Both the position numbers and the translations under genes were made by a program. Below the pieces are notes generated by a model. The model searched no databases. It was not told where the DNA came from and saw only the letters and a list, made by a program, of their open reading frames with translations. From the NCBI GenBank assembly GCA_963792785.1, contig CAWBXO010000002.1:124001-188000 (forward strand): a DNA stretch of 64,000 nucleotides. Reading direction: 5' to 3'. This DNA comes from CAWIMX01 sp963792785 (GTDB taxonomy: Bacteria > Acidobacteriota > Vicinamibacteria > Vicinamibacterales > CAVVIG01). Shown piece by piece: positions 52,618 through 59,705 of the stretch (position 1 is the first letter of the stretch; each line of letters opens with the position of its first letter).

Positions 52618-52754
52618 GCCGCAAGCGCCCGCACATCCCGCGCCAAACGACTCGCGCGAAAGCAATCCCGACTAACGTCGGATGGAAATCCTCATGCGAA
52701 GAAGCGCCTGCCTGTGAGGAGCGCGTGTCCGGAGAAGCGCCTGCCTGGACGAAG

Positions 52755-52774
52755 CTCGCGCGAAGGCGCGAGCG
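52755..52774 (-). terminator. Hairpin downstream of the tRNA gene
   Basis: GCTCGCGC and GCGCGAGC form a perfect eight-base stem around a four-base loop, six bases beyond the 3' CCA of the tRNA. There is no long U run, so termination may need other factors. Confidence 0.4.
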
Positions 52775-52780
52775 AAGTCT

Positions 52781-52853
52781 GGCTGGGAGGCAGGGATTCG
52801 AACCCCGATAACATGCTCCAGAGGCACGTGTCCTACCGTTGGACGACCTCCCA
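52781..52853 (-). tRNA. tRNA-Gln (CUG)
   Basis: The minus strand gives a cloverleaf with acceptor TGGGAGG/CCTCCCA, D arm around GTCC-AACGGTA-GGAC, anticodon stem CGTGC/GCATG with loop CTCTGGA (anticodon CTG), and T arm with GGTTCGAATCC. The 3' end has an encoded CCA after G73. The leading U-A pair and CTG anticodon identify glutamine, codon CAG. Coordinates may be off by one. gltX lies just upstream on the same strand, at 53435. Confidence 0.9.
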
Positions 52854-52971
52854 GTACCCGGGCGCGTGAAACGCTGGGACGGGAAACCACGATTATAGTC
52901 GGGGTCGGAAGGCCCGGGCAAGGTGGCGGCCCGGGCCTCTGGTGAGTGGCAGCCGACGCGCGTCCGGCCGG

Positions 52972-53229
52972 CTAGATCGTGTGCGTCCCGTGGGGGATGG
53001 CCGGCGCCGGGTCGCCCGGCACGATCGGCTGCGGCCAGGACGGCTCCTGCGTCTCGTCGTGCTTCGCGCGCTGGCTCGCCACGCCGCCCTTGCGGCCAGC
53101 TTCGCGCGCTTCGTCCTTCGTCCATTCGTGGGCGCGGCCCTTCGCGTGCGCGGCCTTACCGCCCTTGCTCGCAATTTCGCGCTGCTTATCCCGGTTCATT
53201 GATGCGAAGCCGCGATCGTGTGTGGACAC
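52972..53229 (-). CDS. KGG-repeat stress-induced protein
   Basis: An 85-residue protein with two KGG repeats: REIASKGGKAAHAKGRAHEW and AREAGRKGGVASQRAKHDET. It begins STHDRGFASMNRDKQ, typical of the GsiB/YciG-like stress-protein group. GGAGGAGGAGG upstream of the GTG at 53229 fixes the start. The protein is likely unstructured and expressed in stationary phase or desiccation. Confidence 0.85.
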   Translation of the reverse strand: MSTHDRGFASMNRDKQREIASKGGKAAHAKGRAHEWTKDEAREAGRKGGVASQRAKHDETQEPSWPQPIVPGDPAPAIPHGTHTI

Positions 53230-53434
53230 GTGATGCCTCCTCCTCCGAAGTACGTGTGTCGCGTTCCTCCGATAAGTGTTGAGACGCTGCAACGGCCGTG
53301 CCGGCCGTTACGAGGTACAGGTCCCATGTGTACAGGAACTTACGGAAAGATCAACAGACCGGACAAGACATTCCCGTGAACAAACTTCTCGCGGCCGAAA
53401 CAGAATTGCCAGCGCTGGCCGCTAAGTGGCTTAG
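53230..53434. other. Gene-free gap
   Basis: About 200 bases between the KGG gene and the gltX stop. Base composition is lower in GC than the flanks. Apart from the KGG ribosome binding site at the left edge, I see no ORF with a plausible start, no strong hairpin and no RNA gene. Confidence 0.4.
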
Positions 53435-54922
53435 TCAGCTTCGGTTCAAACTGATGAGCTCGATCGCCGCGCCGACACGCCGTTGCACGGTCTCTCGCCC
53501 GACGAGGGCCAGAACCTCGAACAGCCCAGGGCTCGCCGCCCGGCCCGTCACCGCGACGCGCACGGCGTGAATCAGCGCACCGGCCTTGATCCCGCGCGCG
53601 TCCGCCACCGATCGCAACGCGGCCTCGGTCGACGCCACGCCGAATTCGGGCAGCGACGCGAGCGCGGCGTCGAGCGCGCGCAGATGGTCGTCCATTCCCG
53701 GCATCCCCGGCGCCAGGTGCTTCGCGACGGCGGCCGCGTCGTAGTCGAGCGAGGCGCCCGGCGGCAGGAAGAAGAACCGGCCCTGATCGACGAAGTCGCC
53801 GAGCCGCTTCACGCGCGGTTTCAGCAGTTCGAGCACGTCGTAGAACCAGGCGTGCTTCGTCGTCACGTACTCGTCGCGCCAGAGGCCCGCGGCCTCGAAG
53901 AACGGCTTCACGCGCGCGGCCAGGTCGCTCGGCGCGAGGCGCAGGATGTGCTGCTGGTTGAACCAGTCGAGCTTCTCCTGATTGAACACGGCGTTGCCGC
54001 CGCTGATGCCCTCGAGCGAGAACGCCGCGACGAGCTCGTCGCGCGTGAAGATCTCGCGATCGCCGCTCCCGGGCGACCAGCCGAGCAGCGCCAGGAAGTT
54101 CACCATCGCCTCCGGCAGGTAGCCCTGCGCGGCATACTCCCCTACCGCCGTCGCGCCGTGCCGCTTGCTGAGCCGCTTCTTGTCAGGCCCGAGGATCAGC
54201 GGCACGTGGGCGAACGCCGGCACGGCCTCGCCGAACGCCCGGTATAGAAGAATGTGCTTGGGCGTGTTCGACACGTGATCGTCGCCGCGAACGACGTGCG
54301 TGATCTCCATGTCGATGTCGTCGCAGACGACCGACAGGTGGTACGTCGGCAGGCCGTCCGACCGCACGATCACGAAGTCCTCGATGTGCGCGGCGTCGAA
54401 CGCGATCGGCCCGTGGACGAGATCGTCGAAGCCGGCCGACTCGCTCCCGGGAACGCGGAACCGGATCGCGCGCGGCCGGCCTTCGCGCTCACGGGCCGCA
54501 ATGTCATCGGGCGTCAGATTGGCGCAGCGGCGGTCGTACACCCACCCGCCGCCGGCCTGCTCCGCGGCCTCGCGCCGCGCCTTCAGCTCCTCGGGCGTGC
54601 AGTAGCAGTAATACGCCCGACCGGTCGCGACGAGCCTCGCCGCGGCCGCGCGATGCCGATCGAAGCGCTGCGACTGGAAGTACGGCCCGCGCGGCCCGCC
54701 GATGAGCGGGCCTTCGTCCCACTCGAGGCCGAGCCAGCGCAGGCCGTCCAGGATGCCCTCGACCATCGCGTCCGAGGACCGTTCGGCGTCGGTGTCTTCG
54801 ATGCGGAGGACGAACACGCCGCCGTGGCGGCGCGCGAAGAGCCAGTTGAAGAGCGCGGTGCGGGCGCCGCCGACGTGAAGATAGCCGGTAGGGGAAGGGG
54901 CGAAGCGGACCCGGACGGACAC
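53435..54922 (-). CDS. gltX: Glutamyl-tRNA synthetase
   Basis: A 495-residue class I synthetase that charges tRNA-Glu, and in many bacteria also tRNA-Gln. HIGH-type motif APSPTGYLHVGGART, the zinc-like insert CYCTPEELKARRE, GDDHVSNTPKH and the KMSKS-type KKRLSKRHGA are all in place. The chosen start is GTG 54922, since a TACAAT box lies six bases upstream. TTG 54925 is also possible. The tRNA-Gln gene lies about 600 bases downstream. No glnS or gatCAB gene is in the window, so specificity cannot be settled. Confidence 0.95.
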   Translation of the reverse strand: MSVRVRFAPSPTGYLHVGGARTALFNWLFARRHGGVFVLRIEDTDAERSSDAMVEGILDGLRWLGLEWDEGPLIGGPRGPYFQSQRFDRHRAAAARLVATGRAYYCYCTPEELKARREAAEQAGGGWVYDRRCANLTPDDIAAREREGRPRAIRFRVPGSESAGFDDLVHGPIAFDAAHIEDFVIVRSDGLPTYHLSVVCDDIDMEITHVVRGDDHVSNTPKHILLYRAFGEAVPAFAHVPLILGPDKKRLSKRHGATAVGEYAAQGYLPEAMVNFLALLGWSPGSGDREIFTRDELVAAFSLEGISGGNAVFNQEKLDWFNQQHILRLAPSDLAARVKPFFEAAGLWRDEYVTTKHAWFYDVLELLKPRVKRLGDFVDQGRFFFLPPGASLDYDAAAVAKHLAPGMPGMDDHLRALDAALASLPEFGVASTEAALRSVADARGIKAGALIHAVRVAVTGRAASPGLFEVLALVGRETVQRRVGAAIELISLNRS

Positions 54923-54928
54923 CAAGAG

Positions 54929-54934
54929 ATTGTA
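54929..54934 (-). promoter_or_regulatory. Candidate -10 box of a leaderless gltX transcript
   Basis: TACAAT on the minus strand lies six bases before the GTG at 54922. There is no Shine-Dalgarno sequence. Confidence 0.4.
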
Positions 54935-54940
54935 ACAAGC

Positions 54941-55083
54941 CCACCGGTTCGAGGGTTCTGGAGGTTCCGGACGGTTCTGGCGGCGAGCGGAACCTGGGCG
55001 GCTGGATCAGAACCTTTGCACCATCGAACCTTAGAACGTTCCTTCAGAACCTCCAGAACTCCTGGAACCCTTTGAACCGGTGG
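54941..55083. repeat. Snap-back repeat, GGTTCT family, with perfect ends
   Basis: The ends CCACCGGTTC (54941) and GAACCGGTGG (55074) are perfect reverse complements. Inside, the left half is built of GGTTCTGGAGGTTCC-type units and the right half of their complements (CTTCAGAACCTCCAGAACTC). It is the second member of the family seen at 27733-27900. It lies between the ADOP permease stop and the gltX start. Confidence 0.75.
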
Positions 55084-55094
55084 TTCGATTCGGC

Positions 55095-57563
55095 CTATTC
55101 GTACCGAAGCGCCGTGAGCGGATCGACGCGACTCGCGCGAACGGCCGGGAGCCACACGGCGGCCAGCGCCACGAGCGTCAGCAGCACCGGGATGCCGACG
55201 AACGTCATCAGGTCCCGCGCCTGGACGCCGAACAGAAAGCTCTCGATGAACCGCGAGAGGCCGTATGCGCCCGCGAGGCCGACGATCACGCCGACGATCA
55301 CGAGCAGCATGCCCTGGCGGATGATCATCCGCTGCACCGCGCCCTTCTCCGCGCCGAGCGCCAGGCGGATCCCGATCTCCTGCGTCCGCTGCTCCACCGA
55401 GTACGCCATCAGGCCGTAGATCCCGATCGCCGCGAGCAGCAGCGCCGCTCCGCCGAACACGCTCATCAGCAGCATGTTGAACCGCTGCCGCGACGTCGAG
55501 CGCGACACGGTTTCCTCGAGGGTCCGGATCTGCGACACCGGAAGCCCGGCCGCCTGGCGGAGCTGTTCCTGCGCCGCGGCGCTCACCGTCGTCGGGGGCA
55601 CCGTCGTGCGCATCACCCACGCGAGCGGCGTGATCCCGACGTTCAGCGCGTTGGCGGCGTCGGTCATCTGCGCCTGCGGCACGTACATGATGGGCTGCGG
55701 GTCGCGATCGAGGCCGGCGTTGCGCACGTCGCCCACGACGCCGATGATCTGCCGCTCGGGTTCGTCGGCGAACTCGCGCATCACGCCGCGGCCGATCACC
55801 AGGCGGTCGTTCAGCGGGTCGCTGTCGGGCCAGAACTGCTTGGCCATCGCCTCGCTGATCACGACCACCGGCGGCGCGACCTTGTCGTCGCGCTCGTCGA
55901 ACGCGCGGCCCTTTTTCACCGGGATGCCGAAGACGTCGAAGTACTGCGGCGACGCGGTCACCCACGAGCCACCGCCGTGGAACGGCCCCTGCGGCGGCAG
56001 CGGGCGGCCGACGATCACGAACGGCAGGCCGTAGCCGCCCTCGAGCGGGACGCAGCACGTGGCGCTGGCGAACTGCACGCCCGGGATCGCGCGCAGCCGC
56101 TCGGTGCCGAGCCGCACGGTCTGCTCGACGCCGGTCGCCGTCGCGAACCTCGGCCCCGCCAGCGACATCCGCATCGTCAGCACGTTGTGCGGGTTGAAGC
56201 CCGGCTCGACGGCGCCGAGCGCCGCGGACGTGCGGATGAGGAGGGCCGACCCCACGAGCAGAATGAGCGCGAGCGCCACCTCGATCGTCACGAGGAGCGA
56301 GCGCGCCTTGTTCTGCTTGAAGCCCGTGCCCGAGCGGCCGCCGCTCTCCTTGATCGTCGCGCTGAGATCGGCGCGCGAGCCCTGGAACGCGGGGATCAGG
56401 CCGACCAGGATCCCGGTGCCCAGCGCGGCGGCCATCGTGAACGTCAGCACGCGCCAGTCGAGGCCCACCTGCGCGCCGTTCAGGCCCACGCGCGGCAGCC
56501 CGGCCGTGTTCACCGACATGAGCGCTTTGATGGCGACCGAACCGAGCAGCAGCCCGAGGGCGCCGCCCGCGATCGCGAGCACGACGCTCTCGGTCAGGAG
56601 CTGCCGGATGATCTGCCCGCGCCCCGCGCCGATGGCCGACCGGATCGCGATCTCGCGCCGGCGCGCCGTGGCCCGCACGAGCAGGAGGTTGGCGACGTTC
56701 GCGCACGCGATGAGCAGCACGAAGGCGACCGCGCCGAGCAGCACCAGCAGCGTCGTCCGCACATTCTGCACGAACGCGTCGCGCATCGGCGTCACCGTGA
56801 AACTCTGGCCCGGCCCGAGCACGCCGCCGGGGAACCGCTCGCCGAATTCCTTCGCCGCGATCGCGAACCGCGCCTGCGCCTGCTCCAGCGTGACGCCGGG
56901 CAACAGCCGCCCCGCCGATCGGAAGTAGTGCCCCTGATCCGTGCTGTCGGGATCGAGCTGGAACGGCGTGTAGACCTCCGGCACGGGGCCGAGGTCTTCG
57001 GGATGGTAGTCGTCGCCGACGATCCCGATGATCGTGTACGGCGCGCCGCCGAGCGAGATCGGCTTGCCGACGATGTCGGCGTCGTGTCCGAAGCGGCGGG
57101 TCCACAAGCCCTCGCTGATCAGCGCGACCTGCGCGCCGCCGGGCAGGTCCTCGTCCACGCTGAACGTGCGCCCGCGGACAATCGGCGCCCCGGTGAGCTT
57201 GAAATAATCCGCGCTCACCTGGCCCGAGCGAAGCTGCTCGGGCACGTCGCCGTCGGTCAGGTTCAGCACACCGGTGCGGAACGCCGACGCGTCCTGGATG
57301 ACGGACGTCTCCTGCCGGAACTTCGCGAACTTCGCGGGCGACGCCGCAGGGTTCGATCCCTGCGGCGCGGTGGTCATGAAGAAGACGATGCGATCGGGAT
57401 CGGGGAACGGAACGGGCCGGAGAAGGACGGCGTTCACCACGGAGAAGATCGCGGTGTTGGCGCCGATGCCCAGTGCGAGCGCGGCCACCGCGGCGAAGGT
57501 GAACGCGGGGCTGCGGCGCAGGACGCGAAGCGAATGCCTGACGTCGTTCAGGAGTGTCTCCAC
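55095..57563 (-). CDS. ADOP-type (MacB-like) ABC transporter permease
   Basis: An 822-residue permease of the ADOP group. It begins VETLLNDVRHSLRVLRRSPA and continues FTFAAVAALALGIGANTAIF. Two periplasmic MacB-type domains (about 70-260 and 460-670) alternate with two FtsX-type helix bundles, ending LPAVRASRVDPLTALRYE. ADOP permeases are very abundant in Acidobacteria and probably move lipoproteins or peptides with energy from a separate ATPase. No ATPase gene is adjacent. The GTG at 57563 overlaps the SRPBCC gene stop (57548). Confidence 0.92.
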   Translation of the reverse strand: METLLNDVRHSLRVLRRSPAFTFAAVAALALGIGANTAIFSVVNAVLLRPVPFPDPDRIVFFMTTAPQGSNPAASPAKFAKFRQETSVIQDASAFRTGVLNLTDGDVPEQLRSGQVSADYFKLTGAPIVRGRTFSVDEDLPGGAQVALISEGLWTRRFGHDADIVGKPISLGGAPYTIIGIVGDDYHPEDLGPVPEVYTPFQLDPDSTDQGHYFRSAGRLLPGVTLEQAQARFAIAAKEFGERFPGGVLGPGQSFTVTPMRDAFVQNVRTTLLVLLGAVAFVLLIACANVANLLLVRATARRREIAIRSAIGAGRGQIIRQLLTESVVLAIAGGALGLLLGSVAIKALMSVNTAGLPRVGLNGAQVGLDWRVLTFTMAAALGTGILVGLIPAFQGSRADLSATIKESGGRSGTGFKQNKARSLLVTIEVALALILLVGSALLIRTSAALGAVEPGFNPHNVLTMRMSLAGPRFATATGVEQTVRLGTERLRAIPGVQFASATCCVPLEGGYGLPFVIVGRPLPPQGPFHGGGSWVTASPQYFDVFGIPVKKGRAFDERDDKVAPPVVVISEAMAKQFWPDSDPLNDRLVIGRGVMREFADEPERQIIGVVGDVRNAGLDRDPQPIMYVPQAQMTDAANALNVGITPLAWVMRTTVPPTTVSAAAQEQLRQAAGLPVSQIRTLEETVSRSTSRQRFNMLLMSVFGGAALLLAAIGIYGLMAYSVEQRTQEIGIRLALGAEKGAVQRMIIRQGMLLVIVGVIVGLAGAYGLSRFIESFLFGVQARDLMTFVGIPVLLTLVALAAVWLPAVRASRVDPLTALRYE

Positions 57564-57985
57564 GCGTCCCCCTCTTCGCTGCGCTTTTTGAGGCCCGCGG
57601 CCTCCAGCCCGATGTACTGCTCGGTGAGGCGCCGGAACATCCGGCCGAAGATCGGCGCCAGCAGGCCGTGAAACTCGACGGAAAGCGTGGCGCGGGTACC
57701 GCTCGCGATCGGTTCGACGCTGTGCCGGCCGATCGAGCGGACGCCGGGCGAACGGCTCTCCCACGTGAACTGGCGTCCCTCATCCAGCGAACTCACGGTC
57801 CACACCGCCGGCGGAAGTTTCGGCTGGCGGACGAGCGCCGAGCTGCCGACACGGAACGGACCATCGTCCTTCCGGGTGACGCTCGTGATGCTGGCCGTCC
57901 ACTCGTGCCAGCCCGTGACGCCGCTCATCACGGCCCACACACGCGCGGGCGGGGCCTGGATATCGATCGATTGGCTAACGCGCAT
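57548..57985 (-). CDS. SRPBCC-family ligand-binding protein
   Basis: A 145-residue START/Bet v1-like fold protein: MRVSQSIDIQAPPARVWAVM at the start and VEFHGLLAPIFGRMFRRLTE at the C-terminal helix, as in polyketide cyclase/dehydrase-type SRPBCC members. The start is placed at MRVSQSID; upstream in-frame sequence runs through the tRNA-like remnant and is not conserved. The gene overlaps the ADOP permease start by 16 bases. Confidence 0.85.
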   Translation of the reverse strand: MRVSQSIDIQAPPARVWAVMSGVTGWHEWTASITSVTRKDDGPFRVGSSALVRQPKLPPAVWTVSSLDEGRQFTWESRSPGVRSIGRHSVEPIASGTRATLSVEFHGLLAPIFGRMFRRLTEQYIGLEAAGLKKRSEEGDAWRHS

Positions 57986-58040
57986 GGCTGAGGCCTTAGA
58001 CGCCGTTTTGATGAAGGTGGTTCGTGGAAAGAGTAAAGGA

Positions 58041-58070
58041 TGGCGGTGAGGCAGGAATTCGAAGCCTGGG
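58041..58070 (-). other. tRNA-Ser 3'-end remnant
   Basis: On the minus strand this reads CAGGCTTCGAATTCCTG and then CCTCACCGCCA: the T arm, the 3' acceptor strand, G73 and CCA of a tRNA-Ser. The complementary 5' acceptor GGTGAGG, D arm and anticodon are absent upstream. A 3' tRNA tail without its 5' part is the type of scar left by tRNA-targeting integrases. The T stem has one mismatch. Confidence 0.5.
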
Positions 58071-58172
58071 AGTTTGATTCCATAAGCCGTTGACGAAGCG
58101 CGGTTTATCGATGAAACGACCCGTGTCCGTTCTTGCACCTGGCAGGCAATTATTGGTTTGTGACTCCTGTGC

Positions 58173-58178
58173 TAGGCT
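58173..58178 (+). promoter_or_regulatory. Candidate -10 box of a leaderless transcript
   Basis: TAGGCT lies seven bases before the GTG at 58186. The upstream TATTGGTTTGTGACTC might contain a -35 element. Confidence 0.3.
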
Positions 58179-58185
58179 CCTGGCC

Positions 58186-59070
58186 GTGAGCCCTTCCCGC
58201 AGACCCGCGGCGGTCGCGGGCGCGCTGTCGGACGGCGAGCTCAGACGCCTGCTCGCCGAGGACGCGGAACGCGGATGGCGCGCCTTCGTCGACCAGTACA
58301 CCCCGGCGCTGCTCGCCTACATCGAGCGCGCCGGAATCCGCGATCGTGACGAGGCCATGGAGCTGTATGTCCTGGTATGTGAACGCCTGACGGCCGACGA
58401 TTGCGCACGGCTCCGCCGGCACGATCCGGCCAAGGGCGCCCTCGGCGCCTGGCTGGCCGTGCTGGTGCGGAACGTCGTGATCGACTGGGTGCGGTCGCGC
58501 GCGGGACGCCGCCGGCTGTTCGGCTCGATCAAGAATCTCGGGCGCCTCGATCAGCGCGTCTTCGAGCTGTTCTTCTGGGACAACCGGACGGTCGCCGAGA
58601 TTGCCGGGCTGCTGCAGGCCGAGTTCGAGTCGCTGGCGCTGGCCGACGTGTTCGACGCGCTCGAGCGCGTCCAATCGGCACTGACCGAGCGGCAGCGCGT
58701 CGAGTTGGTGGCCATGGCGGCCCGGTCGGCGAGCGCCGTCAGCCTGGACGCGACGCCCGACGCGGGGGATCGGCCGCTCGACGTCGAGGACCCGACGGCC
58801 GACATCGAGGGCAACGCCCAGACGCGCGAGGCCGAAGCCCTGCTGGAACGCGCCCTGGCGGCGCTTCCCGCCGAGGACGCCGCCATCGCACGCCTGAAGT
58901 ACGGCGAGGGCCTGTCGCTCAAACAAATCCGTCAGGCCCTGCATCTGGACGCGCTGACGGCCGACCGCATCGAGGGCATCCTCGCGACGCTCAAGTCGCG
59001 CTTCTCCGACCAGTTCTCGCCGTCGATACAACAGTCGATGTCGCCCGGGTTGGTCCCGGAAGGGAGCTAG
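58186..59070 (+). CDS. RNA polymerase sigma-70-family (ECF-like) sigma factor
   Basis: A 294-residue sigma factor. Sigma-2 spans about 15-115 (LLAEDAERGWRAFVDQYTPA, LGAWLAVLVRNVVIDWVRSR). Sigma-4 spans about 220-280 (ALAALPAEDAAIARLKYGEG, LSLKQIRQALHLDALTADRI). A middle insert of about 100 residues between them is unusual. It heads an operon with an anti-sigma-like gene two bases downstream and faces the CHAT-TPR gene. The GTG at 58186 is preferred; an ATG at 58111 is also open but unsupported. Confidence 0.8.
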   Translation: MSPSRRPAAVAGALSDGELRRLLAEDAERGWRAFVDQYTPALLAYIERAGIRDRDEAMELYVLVCERLTADDCARLRRHDPAKGALGAWLAVLVRNVVIDWVRSRAGRRRLFGSIKNLGRLDQRVFELFFWDNRTVAEIAGLLQAEFESLALADVFDALERVQSALTERQRVELVAMAARSASAVSLDATPDAGDRPLDVEDPTADIEGNAQTREAEALLERALAALPAEDAAIARLKYGEGLSLKQIRQALHLDALTADRIEGILATLKSRFSDQFSPSIQQSMSPGLVPEGS

Positions 59071-59072
59071 CC

Positions 59073-59705
59073 ATGGCTCATGTCATGCGTGAAGAGATGC
59101 TCCGGTGGCGCGACCAGGGACTGCCGGAGGACCGCGAGCGGGTGCTGTCGCACCTGGCGAGCTGCCAGTCCTGCGCGCAACAGTACGCCGAGATCATTCG
59201 CACGGCTCCCGTCGCTCCCGTGCCCCAGCACTTCGACCCTGCCGATTTCGTAAAGCGAGGCTATGCCGTTCGCGAGAAGGTCGCGAGCCCGGCCCGCGCC
59301 GGGTGGCTCATGTCGTGGAAGATGTGGGCGGGTGTGCTGAGCGCTGCCGCGGCCGTCACGCTGGTCGTCAGCATCGGCCTCGGCCCGACGCCGGGCTCCG
59401 ACGGCGGCACGTCGCGCGGCGCGGGCATCGAGCTGGTGACCCAAGGGCCGTCGGCGGCCGCGCCCACGGTGCTCGAGTGGACGAGCGGACTCGCGCCCGA
59501 CCGGTTCCGCGTCGAGATCACCGACGCGAGCGGCGCGGTGCTGTATCGCGTGGAGACCCGGGACACGCGCGTGACCCTTCCCGACGAGGTCCGGCTGCGG
59601 CTCGCGCCGGGCGGCTCCTATCGGTACACGGTCGCGGCGCTCAACGTCGACGGCGACGTCGTCACGAGCGCGTCGGCGACGATCGTGCCCGGCGCCGAAC
59701 GATGA
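59073..59705 (+). CDS. Zinc-finger anti-sigma-factor-like membrane protein
   Basis: A 210-residue protein with an anti-sigma zinc-binding HxxxCxxC motif (LSHLASCQSCAQQY), a transmembrane helix (MWAGVLSAAAAVTLVVSIGL) and an extracytoplasmic part of ~105 residues with fibronectin-like strands (FRVEITDASGAVLYRVETRD). It probably holds the upstream sigma factor inactive at the membrane until a signal outside is received. Its last 44 bases overlap the convergent CHAT-TPR gene. Confidence 0.85.
   Translation: MAHVMREEMLRWRDQGLPEDRERVLSHLASCQSCAQQYAEIIRTAPVAPVPQHFDPADFVKRGYAVREKVASPARAGWLMSWKMWAGVLSAAAAVTLVVSIGLGPTPGSDGGTSRGAGIELVTQGPSAAAPTVLEWTSGLAPDRFRVEITDASGAVLYRVETRDTRVTLPDEVRLRLAPGGSYRYTVAALNVDGDVVTSASATIVPGAER

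Noticed and set aside
58041..58130. A functional tRNA-Ser gene
   Set aside because: No 5' acceptor strand, D arm or anticodon loop lies upstream of the 3' part, and one T-stem pair is mismatched.
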